From Treponema sp. (GTDB lineage: Bacteria > Spirochaetota > Spirochaetia > Treponematales > Treponemataceae): a DNA stretch of 64,000 nucleotides. Numbering within the stretch: the stretch's first letter is position 1; each line of letters opens with the position of its first letter. The position numbers were made by a program, and so were the translations under genes. Below are positions 27,488 to 36,031 of the stretch, in pieces. The notes under the pieces were generated by a model. The model had not been told where the DNA came from. It was given only the letters and a program-made list of their open reading frames with translations, and did no database searches. The stretch covers positions 223,407 through 287,406 of the forward strand of contig JAKSLX010000001.1 of the NCBI GenBank assembly GCA_024400915.1. Direction: 5' to 3'.

Positions 27488-28786
27488 TTATTTTTTATGA
27501 CGACGGTCAAGCTCGTTGTATACGTCCTGCCATGTAACGCCTTCCTTGTACATAAGGACACTTACAAAGTAAAGAAGATCGGCAGCTTCCCAGATGACTT
27601 CATCCTTTCCTTCTGCTTCACAGATTTCTTCTGCTTCTTCTTCTACCTTTTCGCGAACACGCTTGTCATTAAGAGTTGCCGTGTAGCTTCCTGGGCGAGG
27701 ATTTGCAAAGCGCTCTGAAATTGTTGCATAGAGGCGTTCCATTGAACTTCTTTCGTCAGGCTCTGCTCCAAAGCAGGTAAAGCTTCCTGTGTGGCATGCA
27801 CCGCCATGAGGAATAACTGTAGCAAGGATTGTATCTCTGTCGCAGTCTACGCGCATCTTTACAACTTCAAGGAAATGACCGCTTGTTTCACCCTTTGTCC
27901 ATAGTACATTTCTTGTACGGCTAAAGAATGTAAGCTTGCCAGTATCAAAGGTCTTTGCAATTGCTTCCTTGTTTGAAAATCCCATCATGAGAACTTCTCC
28001 GTTCACACTCTGAGCAATTACAGGAACCATTCCGTTTGTCTTTTCCCAGTCAAGGCAAGCCATGAAGCTGTCCTTGAGAGAAACTGCACCAGTATAGAGG
28101 GCCATTCCAAGCTGAACATCACATCCAAGCTTTTCAAGTTCCGCAATCTGTTCAAGACTGTTTACTCCGCCTGCAGCTACAACACGACACTTTACTGCTG
28201 CCCTAAGCTGGCGACACATGTCCATGTCTGTTCCCTGCATGCAGCCTTCCTTTTCAACGCATGTAAAAAGAAGTTCAGAAGCATATTTTTCAGCTTCCTT
28301 TGCGCCTTCAATAAGGGAAATGTTTGCTGTTTCTGTCCAACCCTTGAGGGCAATCTTTCCATTGATTGCATCAACAGAAATGATCACGCGCTGCTTGCCA
28401 ACGGCTGCAACAAGTTCTTCAAGGAAAGCAACATTAAGGATAGGATCGCTTTCTGTCTTGCGGTCTGCATTCCAGGCTGCCGAACCAACGATAACCTTTT
28501 CTGCACCAAGGGAAATCAATTCCTTTGCTTTCTTTACATCGCGGATTCCACCGCCAACGCGAACATTTCCTTTTCTAAGGAGGGACTTTAAAAGTTCAGT
28601 ATTTGGTGTATTGCCTTTTGCATCTGTATTTCTCAATGCCTGGTCAAGGTCGATAATTGCAACTTCGCCATATTTGTTGAAGTCGTTGATCAAAGCATCA
28701 GCGTCATCACGCTGAAGAACAAGATCCTTGCCATTTTTCAACTGGACAACATGTCCGTCTTTCATATCAATTGAAGCTATTACCAT
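27488..28786 (-). CDS. hisA: HisA-HisI-HisE fusion (trifunctional histidine biosynthesis protein)
   Basis: 432 residues covering three histidine steps. Residues 1-245 are the HisA isomerase barrel: VIASIDMKDG (D7), VRVGGGIRD and ISVDAINGKIALKGWTE (D139). The GWTE motif points to HisA rather than HisF. Residues 250-350 are HisI, phosphoribosyl-AMP cyclohydrolase, with VDCDRDTILATVIPHG and CHTGSFTCF. Residues 355-432 are HisE, phosphoribosyl-ATP pyrophosphohydrolase, with REKVEEEAEEI and WEAADLLYF. HisI-HisE fusions are common; joining HisA ahead of them is less usual to my knowledge. No other his gene is adjacent. Its promoter predicts a leaderless transcript. Confidence 0.9.
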   Translation of the reverse strand: MVIASIDMKDGHVVQLKNGKDLVLQRDDADALINDFNKYGEVAIIDLDQALRNTDAKGNTPNTELLKSLLRKGNVRVGGGIRDVKKAKELISLGAEKVIVGSAAWNADRKTESDPILNVAFLEELVAAVGKQRVIISVDAINGKIALKGWTETANISLIEGAKEAEKYASELLFTCVEKEGCMQGTDMDMCRQLRAAVKCRVVAAGGVNSLEQIAELEKLGCDVQLGMALYTGAVSLKDSFMACLDWEKTNGMVPVIAQSVNGEVLMMGFSNKEAIAKTFDTGKLTFFSRTRNVLWTKGETSGHFLEVVKMRVDCDRDTILATVIPHGGACHTGSFTCFGAEPDERSSMERLYATISERFANPRPGSYTATLNDKRVREKVEEEAEEICEAEGKDEVIWEAADLLYFVSVLMYKEGVTWQDVYNELDRRHKK

Positions 28787-28793
28787 AAGTTTA

Positions 28794-28822
28794 ATTTTAT
28801 CTAAAATTTCCGTTCTTTACAA
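28794..28822 (-). promoter_or_regulatory. Promoter giving a leaderless hisA transcript
   Basis: On the minus strand, TTGTAA (28822-28817), a 17-bp spacer and TAAAAT (28799-28794), with exactly 7 nt to the ATG at 28786. The expected start of transcription is therefore the first base of the start codon. No Shine-Dalgarno sequence is present. Confidence 0.6.
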
Positions 28823-28851
28823 CAAATCAGCTGTCTCATGTTTTTTCAACT

Positions 28852-29667
28852 ATGAAATTCGTGAATTTTACCATATACTATATGCATATGATTAAAAAAG
28901 TTGGACACATCATAAACTCAAAATTTACTTCTTCTGCTTACTTAGTGGGTTATATGGGCCACCTTTTGAAAACTTCCTTTTTCTTTGTTACTAGAGAAAA
29001 ATCAGCAAGAAAAATCCTGATCATGCAGCTGCTCTTTACTTTTATTGAAGCACTTCCCATCATTTCCATGCTGTCCGCCGCCCTTGGTTCTGCCCTTTAT
29101 CTTGTAGGCTACCAGTTCCTTCTTTCATTCGGTCAAGAAAGCCTCATCTACAAAGTTCTTGTAATAACCATAGTTCAGGAAATAGGTCCGCTGCTTGTTG
29201 CTTTTGTTGTTACGGCCCGTTCTGCAACTGCAATTTCAACCGAAATTGGAGGAATGGTCATCAGCCATCAGATTGAAAGCTACATTTCCTTTGGCATTGA
29301 TCCCATAAGCTATCTTGCAGCACCTCGCTTTCTTGGGGTAACTGCATCAGTTTTCTTTCTGAACCTTTACTTCTGCCTTTGCGGAACCTTCGGACCTTTT
29401 TTTGTTTCCCTCATCGTAAATCCAGTAACGGCTTCCGACTATCTTGCGGGAATTTTAAAGAGCTTTGACCTCATCACCATTGGAGTATCAATTCTTAAAA
29501 GCATAGTCTTTGGAATGATAATTTCCATCGCATCAACATATTTCGGATTTAACGTTCAGCGTGCTTCAACGGAAGTTCCTGTTGCAGGCATTGCATCCGT
29601 TACAAAATCATTCATGAACATCATCATTGCGGATGTTCTGATAATCCTGCTGGTTGTACTGAGGTAG
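28852..29667 (+). CDS. mlaE: MlaE/YrbE-family lipid ABC transporter permease
   Basis: Up to 271 residues; the true start may be one of the ATGs at 28882 or 28888, since no clear ribosome-binding site favours the first. It has five to six transmembrane helices and the permease motifs VTARSATAISTEIGGMVISHQIES and ISFGIDPISYLAAPRFLG. This family moves phospholipids or related lipids between membranes. The overlap-free junction with mlaF (stop followed by ATG) and the following MCE protein define the Mla-type system. Confidence 0.85.
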   Translation: MKFVNFTIYYMHMIKKVGHIINSKFTSSAYLVGYMGHLLKTSFFFVTREKSARKILIMQLLFTFIEALPIISMLSAALGSALYLVGYQFLLSFGQESLIYKVLVITIVQEIGPLLVAFVVTARSATAISTEIGGMVISHQIESYISFGIDPISYLAAPRFLGVTASVFFLNLYFCLCGTFGPFFVSLIVNPVTASDYLAGILKSFDLITIGVSILKSIVFGMIISIASTYFGFNVQRASTEVPVAGIASVTKSFMNIIIADVLIILLVVLR

Positions 29668-30345
29668 ATGATGGCACTTTTTGATGTGGAAAATGTTGAA
29701 TTCATTTCTCAGACCGGAATACCAATCGTAAAGGGTGCGTCATTTAAAATTGAAAAAGGCACGACAGTTCAGTTTGACGGAAAATCAGGAAGCGGAAAAT
29801 CCACACTGATGAAAGTAACCGCCGGAATAATTGTACCCACAAAAGGAACCGTCAGATTTGAAGGAAGGGATGTTCATGCAATGAATGAAAGAAGAACACG
29901 GGCTTTCAGAAAAAGAGCTTCATTCATCTTTCAGGATTCGGCACTTTGGGCAAATCAGAACATAATGCAGAACCTTATGCTTCCATTGCAGATTCATTAT
30001 CCGGAATTATCAGCGGAAGAAAAAGTAGAAAAAATAAAAGTAGTCTGCCAGCTGCTTAACTATGAAAGGAGTCTGGATTTAAGACCTGCCGATCTTTCCA
30101 TGGGTGAACAGAAAAAAGTTGCTTTTGCCAGGGCATTCATAATAAAACCGGAAATTCTTTTTCTTGATGAAGTTACTGAATCCCTTGATGTAAAGGCAGT
30201 GGACAATGTAACGGAAATTCTCCACAACTTTTTGGAGGAAGGGAATACAATGGTTTATATCAGCCACAACCCGGTTTTTGTAAAGGCTTTTCCTGCAAGA
30301 AAGATAATAATGAAAGAAGGAACCATAAATGAAATTCAAGATTAA
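29668..30345 (+). CDS. mlaF: MlaF-family ABC transporter ATPase
   Basis: 225-residue ABC ATPase with Walker A GKSGSGKST near 40, the Q-loop FIFQDSALW, the signature LSMGEQKKVAFARA and Walker B ILFLDEVTE. The short, single-domain form with the Mla-type signature matches MlaF. It follows the permease directly and precedes the MCE protein, which overlaps its last 17 bp. Powers lipid movement by the adjacent MlaE permease. Confidence 0.88.
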   Translation: MMALFDVENVEFISQTGIPIVKGASFKIEKGTTVQFDGKSGSGKSTLMKVTAGIIVPTKGTVRFEGRDVHAMNERRTRAFRKRASFIFQDSALWANQNIMQNLMLPLQIHYPELSAEEKVEKIKVVCQLLNYERSLDLRPADLSMGEQKKVAFARAFIIKPEILFLDEVTESLDVKAVDNVTEILHNFLEEGNTMVYISHNPVFVKAFPARKIIMKEGTINEIQD

Positions 30346-31282
30346 ATATTCGGATCAGATTGTTGGAATATTTTCCTTAGTTGGACTCGTAGGTCTCGTT
30401 GTCCTGATTTTTTCCATCGGCATGACCCAGAAATGGTTCCAGAAAAAAAATACATATTACACCATGATAGACAATTCAAGCGGAATGGCAGTAGGGAAAG
30501 ATTTAACCTATAAGGGGTTTTCAATCGGAAAAGTAAAATCAATTTCCCTTGAAGGATCTCAGGTCCGGGTAAACTACTACATACTTAGAGACTATGACGA
30601 ATACATCCGCCCATATTCCCTCGTTGAATTTGCTTCAAGTCCATTCGGTTCTTCCTTTGTTTTCCATCCGGGTAGCGGGCAGGGAACAATTGAAAGCGGA
30701 AGTGAAATTTTCAGAACAGATTCATTTACTGGACAGGAATATATTTCAAAAGGTTTGATTACTATCGAAGGAAGTTCTGATTCAATTGCTTTGATATTGA
30801 ATAAAGTTACAGCTCTCGTAGACAACATAAACATCCTTCTTGGTCAGGTTAACGAAGCCTTTGCTGGAACAGAAAGAACTGAGATCGGCAAAATCGTAAA
30901 GAACATAGACAATCTTCTTGGTGATGTGGATGGCATTCTTTCCGGAACTGGTGGAAGCGACATCAATAAAATTCTTGCAGAAATTAATGATCTTCTTGCA
31001 ACCATAAACAGCGAAGGCATTCCTGCTTTGCTAGGAAAAGAAAATTCAAAAGAAATAGCAGGAATACTTTCAAACCTTGAATCCCTTACAGGCGACGCTT
31101 CCCATCTTGTTGCAAATCTTGATCCTCAGGTTTCAGATCTTCTTGTTCAGGTAAACCAGGCGGTAATACAGATGCGTGATGTTCTGAGTGGAGTTAAAAA
31201 CATAGGCTTCATCAAAAAAGGTGTTGAAGAACATTCTGGAGCAAACACATCTACAGTTCAGTTAAGAAGCACGGAGTTCTAA
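30329..31282 (+). CDS. mlaD: MlaD/MCE-domain lipid transport protein
   Basis: 317 residues. One N-terminal transmembrane helix (about 10-32) anchors an MCE domain (about 35-120) with the SSGMAVGKDLTYKGFSIGKVKSI pattern. A long helical region follows (about 140-300), rich in Leu/Ile/Asn and Asp, typical of MCE proteins that form tubes or rings across the envelope. Overlaps mlaF by 17 bp. Together with mlaE and mlaF it forms an envelope lipid transporter. MlaA, MlaB and MlaC are not seen nearby. Confidence 0.88.
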   Translation: MKFKIKYSDQIVGIFSLVGLVGLVVLIFSIGMTQKWFQKKNTYYTMIDNSSGMAVGKDLTYKGFSIGKVKSISLEGSQVRVNYYILRDYDEYIRPYSLVEFASSPFGSSFVFHPGSGQGTIESGSEIFRTDSFTGQEYISKGLITIEGSSDSIALILNKVTALVDNINILLGQVNEAFAGTERTEIGKIVKNIDNLLGDVDGILSGTGGSDINKILAEINDLLATINSEGIPALLGKENSKEIAGILSNLESLTGDASHLVANLDPQVSDLLVQVNQAVIQMRDVLSGVKNIGFIKKGVEEHSGANTSTVQLRSTEF

Positions 31283-31283
31283 A

Positions 31284-32141
31284 ATGAAATTAACTAAAGC
31301 AGCAGCAATATTTATTTTTTCAATTCTTACACTTCCCTGCTTTGCAAAAAAACAGACAAGACCTATGAAATACAGCAATGTTTCGGAAGCCGCATCAGCC
31401 CTTTATGAAAGTGCAAACATAGAAATCGCTTCCTCAAAATACATTCTTGCAGACACCCACCTTGCGGAAGCCTACACGCAGGCAGTTTCCGTAGACAACA
31501 GGGAGCTTCTATGCAAGATTTCACTTTCAAAAGCCGTCCTTTGCTATTACACTGGCACGGACTATTCTACAGACCTTGCAAAAGCAATGGACTATGCAAG
31601 CATTTCAGACCAAAAGGATTTTCTTCTTTCCGTATGCACACTTTACGATGCAGACCTAAAGGGAACAAACGCAGATCTTGAAGCCGTAAACGCAACAGAA
31701 AAAAGGATTGCAAAAAATCCTTATTACCTTGCCTACCTTTACAGAATAAAGGGAAACTATTATGCAGGCAGAAAGGACTATGCCACTGCAGAAAAATTCT
31801 ATTTGCGCTCAGCAGATATCCACACAAAGGAATGTTATCTTGCAGAAATTGGTCTTGACTGGTACCAGATTGCAAGAATGAGGTCTTTGAACGGAAACAA
31901 AATGGAAGCACTTGAGGCCTTGGAGACAGCAATAAAATACGACAGGGATGCAGAGAATACAGCTGCCCTTGGAAGCGATTATTTTGCAAAGGCTCTGGTA
32001 CTGACAAAAGGAAATGCAACAGAAGCTGATAAAGCTCAGGCAAAGGAAAATGCAACATGGGCAAAGGAAATCTTTACTGCAGGCGGATACACTTCCATGT
32101 CAGAAAGATGCATCCAGTTCCTAAACTCTATTGACCAATAA
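31284..32141 (+). CDS. Exported TPR-like protein of the mla cluster
   Basis: 285 residues with a signal peptide (AAAIFIFSILTLPCFA, predicted cut after CFA). The Cys in LTLPC is not a standard lipobox but spirochaete lipoboxes are loose, so lipidation is possible. The remainder is helical repeats of TPR type (YLAYLYRIKGNYYAGRKDYATAEKFYLRSA). It begins 1 bp after the mlaD stop, so it is cotranscribed and may be a periplasmic accessory of the lipid transporter. Function not established. Confidence 0.65.
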   Translation: MKLTKAAAIFIFSILTLPCFAKKQTRPMKYSNVSEAASALYESANIEIASSKYILADTHLAEAYTQAVSVDNRELLCKISLSKAVLCYYTGTDYSTDLAKAMDYASISDQKDFLLSVCTLYDADLKGTNADLEAVNATEKRIAKNPYYLAYLYRIKGNYYAGRKDYATAEKFYLRSADIHTKECYLAEIGLDWYQIARMRSLNGNKMEALEALETAIKYDRDAENTAALGSDYFAKALVLTKGNATEADKAQAKENATWAKEIFTAGGYTSMSERCIQFLNSIDQ

Positions 32142-32152
32142 CATGTAAATTC

Positions 32153-32179
32153 GTTAACCTTATACAATCAATGGTTAAC
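32153..32179 (+). promoter_or_regulatory. BirA-type operator overlapping the birA start codon
   Basis: Perfect inverted repeat, GTTAACC (32153-32159) and GGTTAAC (32173-32179), with a 13-nt spacer that includes TATACAAT, a likely -10. Arm sequence and spacing resemble known bacterial BirA boxes (TTGTTAACC... GGTTAACAA type). It covers the ATG at 32171. Consistent with biotin-dependent autorepression of the whole operon. Confidence 0.75.
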
Positions 32180-33139
32180 AAAAAACCTTCTACAAAATCA
32201 CAGATACTCCAGATTTTAAGAACAGCCTCCTCTCCGATTAACGGCGATACCCTTGCAAATGAAACGGGTGTTTCCCGTGTTGCCGTATGGAAGGCAGTTC
32301 AGTCCCTTCAGCTTTCAGGATATAAAATTGATTCTGCAAGAAACGGATATCAGCTTTCGGAAGATCTTGCCGACAGTCTTTACCCATGGGAATTCGGCAT
32401 GATTGAATCTTCCTTTTCTCATTTTGCGGAAACCGACTCTACCATGATTCAAGGGCGTATTGCTGCAGAAGAATGCAAAAACGGAGAACTAAAAGTAATC
32501 ACTGCTGACATTCAGAACAAGGGACAGGGACACGCAGACCACAAATGGACTACAACAAGGGGAAGCCTTGCCTGCACCATAGTTTCAAAGGAATCAATTT
32601 CACTTGCGGAAAGCCACAGGTTTGTCATGGCATGCCAGATAGCGGCAGCAAAAGCGCTTCAGGAAACAAGCGGGCGAAAGATTTTCGTACGATGGCCAAA
32701 CGACATATGGACAGAGAAAGGCAAGGCAGGTGGAATTCTTGATGACTTGAGTTCCACAGGCTCCTTTACCAACTGGATAAACCTTGGACTTGGATTGAAT
32801 CTTTCAGTTAAGCCTAAACTAAGCGGAACGGATTTCATTTTTGACGGGGATAAAAAGGTTTTGCGAAAAGACATCCTTAAGAAAATCATAGAAAATCTTA
32901 AGGCAGAAATAAAATCGGCAAAAGAAAACAATAGCGACCTTGAAAAGCAATGGAACCTTTTCTGCCCAGACATAGGCAAAAGCTTTAAGGTGAAGGATTC
33001 AGAAAAAACTTACCTGTTCAAGGGAATCAATTCCTACGGATGGGCTGTAACAGAATGCAACGGTCAGGAAAAATCGTTTCCACCATGCACCATAAATTTC
33101 ATAAAATCAGGAGAAAAACTAAATGAACTCAAAATTTAA
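32171..33139 (+). CDS. birA: BirA, biotin operon repressor / biotin-protein ligase
   Basis: 322-residue bifunctional protein. The N-terminal winged HTH (about 12-60: ILQILRTASSPINGDTLANETGVSRVAVWKAV) is the DNA-binding form, making it a repressor as well as a ligase. The catalytic domain carries TRGSLACTIVSKE, the ligase FVRWPNDIW motif and KAGGILDDLSS. No Shine-Dalgarno sequence precedes the ATG, which lies inside the operator palindrome, so translation may be leaderless. The HTH would be lost with any later start. Overlaps bioY by 17 bp. Confidence 0.92.
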   Translation: MVNKKPSTKSQILQILRTASSPINGDTLANETGVSRVAVWKAVQSLQLSGYKIDSARNGYQLSEDLADSLYPWEFGMIESSFSHFAETDSTMIQGRIAAEECKNGELKVITADIQNKGQGHADHKWTTTRGSLACTIVSKESISLAESHRFVMACQIAAAKALQETSGRKIFVRWPNDIWTEKGKAGGILDDLSSTGSFTNWINLGLGLNLSVKPKLSGTDFIFDGDKKVLRKDILKKIIENLKAEIKSAKENNSDLEKQWNLFCPDIGKSFKVKDSEKTYLFKGINSYGWAVTECNGQEKSFPPCTINFIKSGEKLNELKI

Positions 33140-33677
33140 AGGACTTGTTCTCAGTGCACTTTTTGCAGCATTGATTTCCGCTGGCAGTTTCCTCATCATA
33201 CCTCTTCCAGGTGGAATTCCAATCGTACTTCAGGACATGATGTCAATGTTAAGCGGACTTATTCTTGGCCCTGTCTACGGAGCAATTGCAGTTGCAGTTT
33301 TCCTTCTTCTCGGTTCAATGGGGCTTCCAGTATTTTCTGGGAAGGCAGGATTCCACATCCTTACATCCCATCCAACCTGCGGCTTCCTTTACGGATATTT
33401 TCTTGCAGCTTTGGTAAGCGGACTTTTCCTTCATATTCTGCTCAACAAAAACAAAGAACATTCAAACCTAAAGCAGTACATCCTGATTTCAATCGCAGCA
33501 CTGATTGCAACCATAATCTGCTTTACCATGGGAATCATCGGATTCACACACATCACCCACAAGACCGTTGCTGAAAGCATTCCACTTGTTGTCCTTCCTT
33601 TCATTCCAGGAAATACAATCAAGCTGATCCTCATGGTTCCACTCACAAAGAAATTCAGAAAGACAGTTCAGCTCTAA
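33123..33677 (+). CDS. bioY: BioY, biotin uptake S-component (ECF transporter)
   Basis: 184-residue integral membrane protein with about six helices. The BioY core GGIPIVLQDMMSMLSGLILGP and the GLPVFSGKAGFHILTSHPTCGFLYGY segment are hallmarks. It binds biotin and works with BioM (ATPase) and BioN (transmembrane coupler) encoded directly downstream. It overlaps birA by 17 bp and bioM follows after 1 base. Regulation is expected from the operator upstream of birA. Confidence 0.93.
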   Translation: MNSKFKGLVLSALFAALISAGSFLIIPLPGGIPIVLQDMMSMLSGLILGPVYGAIAVAVFLLLGSMGLPVFSGKAGFHILTSHPTCGFLYGYFLAALVSGLFLHILLNKNKEHSNLKQYILISIAALIATIICFTMGIIGFTHITHKTVAESIPLVVLPFIPGNTIKLILMVPLTKKFRKTVQL

Positions 33678-33678
33678 A

Positions 33679-34392
33679 ATGAAAGCAATAGAAATAAAAG
33701 AAGTAACAAAAATTTTTCCAGACAAAACGACTGCGCTGGAAAACATCAGTTTTGCAATTGATGAAGGAGACTTTGCCGTAATTGCAGGTTCCAACGGATC
33801 AGGCAAAAGCGTCCTCATGTCATTGATTGCAAAGCTGGATTCGCCTACAGAAGGAACAATCGAAACAAGCTCTCAGGCTGGCCTTGTTTTCCAGGATGCA
33901 GACGCACAGATTCTTGGAGAAACCTGCGAAGAAGATGTTGCCTTTGGCGCAAAGAATTCAGGATATAAAAAAGAAGCACTGAAAGAAAAAATCGTTCAGT
34001 CTCTGGAAGCAACTGGATTGCTTTACAAAAAATCGGCTGCCGCAAGAACCATGTCTGGCGGAGAAAAAAGAAGGCTTGCAGTTTCAGGCATACTTGCCAT
34101 GGACAGGAGCATTTTCATTTTTGACGAGCCTTTTGCAAACCTTGACTGGCCCGGAATCAAGAAAACCTGTGGAATTCTAAAACAGCTTAAAAACCAAGGC
34201 AAAACAGTCCTTGTCCTTACCCATGAACTTGAAAAAATCCTGGCCCTCGCAGACAGATTTATTGTCCTTGACAAGGGGAAAATCCGTTTTGATGGAAATC
34301 CAACAGACGGATTAAAGCTTGATCTTGAGCAGTGGAGCATCAGAAATCCGCTTAAAGACGGAATGAAACTGGAAGACCTTCTATGGCTGTAG
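33679..34392 (+). CDS. bioM: BioM, ECF transporter ATPase for biotin
   Basis: 237-residue ABC ATPase with Walker A GSNGSGKS, Q-loop LVFQDADAQILGETCEEDVAFG (EDVAFG is typical of ECF ATPases), signature MSGGEKRRLAVSGIL and Walker B FIFDEPFANLD. Energises BioY. It overlaps bioN by 10 bp. Assignment follows from family motifs plus its place between bioY and bioN. Confidence 0.93.
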   Translation: MKAIEIKEVTKIFPDKTTALENISFAIDEGDFAVIAGSNGSGKSVLMSLIAKLDSPTEGTIETSSQAGLVFQDADAQILGETCEEDVAFGAKNSGYKKEALKEKIVQSLEATGLLYKKSAAARTMSGGEKRRLAVSGILAMDRSIFIFDEPFANLDWPGIKKTCGILKQLKNQGKTVLVLTHELEKILALADRFIVLDKGKIRFDGNPTDGLKLDLEQWSIRNPLKDGMKLEDLLWL

Positions 34393-35048
34393 CATTATTC
34401 TCATACAAAAACAGAACATCAATTCTGCACAGGATTCCGTCCCTTATAAAAATCCTCATAATGTTTTCATTCTGCATTTTCTGCTTTAAGGAAACAACTT
34501 ACGAACAAATCAAGCTACCAGGCTGTATTGCCTTTTCATTGCTGCTGTTTTTCCTTGCCCGCGGCAACTGGACTACCATAAAGTCTTTGCCTTATGTATT
34601 TGTCCTTGGGGCTTTTGTCACTGTTTTAAGGATGTTCAATTTCTTTCCTGAATTTTCATTCAACAAAGAAGGTTTTATCTGGGGAATCCTTTACACCGCA
34701 CGGCTTTTTATTACGGCTTTTGCCTGTCAGGTGATTTTCGAAACCACCTCCAGCTCACAGATCCAGGACAGCCTTGAACAGATTGAAAACGCCTTTGCAA
34801 AAGTGATTCCACCTGTAAAAAAAATGCACGGTGCATTGCTCATCTCCCTTGCCATAAATTTCATCCCTTTGGTATTCGAAACATGGGACAAAGTTCACCT
34901 TGCATCAATGGCACGAGGTCCTAAAAAGAAGAACCTTGTTTCGGCCACAAACATTCTGCTTTCGGAACTGGAAGCACTTTTATCATGCCTCATATTCAAG
35001 GCAGAAACAAAACGAAAAGCAATTCTAAACAGAGGAAACTATGATTAG
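34383..35048 (+). CDS. bioN: BioN, ECF transporter transmembrane coupling protein
   Basis: 221-residue T-component with five or so transmembrane helices. The C-terminal ASMARGPKKKN segment matches the coupling-helix motif (A-R-G) that contacts the ATPase grooves. It overlaps bioM by 10 bp and bioB by 8 bp. Completes the BioMNY transporter. Confidence 0.9.
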   Translation: MAVALFSYKNRTSILHRIPSLIKILIMFSFCIFCFKETTYEQIKLPGCIAFSLLLFFLARGNWTTIKSLPYVFVLGAFVTVLRMFNFFPEFSFNKEGFIWGILYTARLFITAFACQVIFETTSSSQIQDSLEQIENAFAKVIPPVKKMHGALLISLAINFIPLVFETWDKVHLASMARGPKKKNLVSATNILLSELEALLSCLIFKAETKRKAILNRGNYD

Positions 35049-36009
35049 CGATATTAAAGAAAAGATCATCAAAGAAAACTACAGGATAACAAAGGAAGAT
35101 GCCCTTGTACTTTTTAACCAGCCACTTGAAGATCTTGCAAAGGCCGCCAACGAAATAAGGCTTGCATGTGCTCCAAAAACAACAAGCGTATGTTCCATCA
35201 TAAGTGCACGTCAGGGAAAATGCGGAGAAAACTGCAAGTACTGCGCACAGAGTGCCCACTGGAAAACCAGCTGCACCAGTCACCCGATGATAAAACCTGA
35301 AGACGCAATTCCACAGTGCAAGAAAGCAATCGAAAACAAAGTTTCACGCCTTTCACTTGTCACAAGCGGTGTAGGACTCAAAGGTCAGGAATTCGACCAG
35401 GCACTTGAATGCTACAAGGAAATCTTAAAGACTACAAACGGAAAGCTTTTGCTTTGCGCTTCCCACGGAATCATTTCCTACGAGCAGATGGTTCAGCTTA
35501 AGGAGGCGGGTGTCGTAAGATACCATCACAATGTGGAAACAAGCAAAAATTATTTTTCAAAAATCTGTACGACACATACCTACGAAGACAGAATCGAAAC
35601 CATAAGTAACGCAAAAAAAGCAGGACTTGAAATCTGTTCCGGCGGAATCATCGGCATGGGAGAAACCATCGAAGACAGAATTGACCTTGCCATGACAATC
35701 CGCGATCTTGAAGTTCAGTCTGTACCTGTAAACATCCTGAACCCGATTCCAGGAACGCCCCTTGAAAACATCGAAAAGATTTCAAAGGAAGAAGCATTGA
35801 AGACCATCGCAGTATTCCGCTTCATAATGCCATCACAGTTCATCCGTTGTGCAGCAGGAAGAAAATCCCTTGGCGAAAACGGACGCGACGCATTCCTTAG
35901 CGGTGCAAATGCCCTCATCAGCGGAGACTTTCTTACAGTAGAAGGAAGCACCAACAAGGAAGACCTTGAAATGCTTGAAGAACTTGGCCTTGGAATAGAA
36001 GAATTCTAA
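35041..36009 (+). CDS. bioB: BioB, biotin synthase
   Basis: 322-residue radical SAM enzyme making biotin from dethiobiotin. The SAM cluster motif GKCGENCKYCAQSAHW (C61, C65, C68) is intact. Further family segments are VSRLSLVTSG, HHNVETSKNYF and GETIEDRIDLA, with RCAAGRKSL near the C-terminus. Overlaps bioN by 8 bp. Other late biotin genes (bioA, bioD, bioF) are not visible here, so dethiobiotin would come from elsewhere or by uptake. Confidence 0.94.
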   Translation: MISDIKEKIIKENYRITKEDALVLFNQPLEDLAKAANEIRLACAPKTTSVCSIISARQGKCGENCKYCAQSAHWKTSCTSHPMIKPEDAIPQCKKAIENKVSRLSLVTSGVGLKGQEFDQALECYKEILKTTNGKLLLCASHGIISYEQMVQLKEAGVVRYHHNVETSKNYFSKICTTHTYEDRIETISNAKKAGLEICSGGIIGMGETIEDRIDLAMTIRDLEVQSVPVNILNPIPGTPLENIEKISKEEALKTIAVFRFIMPSQFIRCAAGRKSLGENGRDAFLSGANALISGDFLTVEGSTNKEDLEMLEELGLGIEEF

Positions 36010-36031
36010 CTGGAAAAATCCAACCGCAAAA

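Noticed and set aside
32131..32136. TTGACC as the -35 of the birA promoter
   Set aside because: The distance to TATACAAT is about 24-26 bp, too long for a sigma70 spacer, so no complete promoter is claimed.
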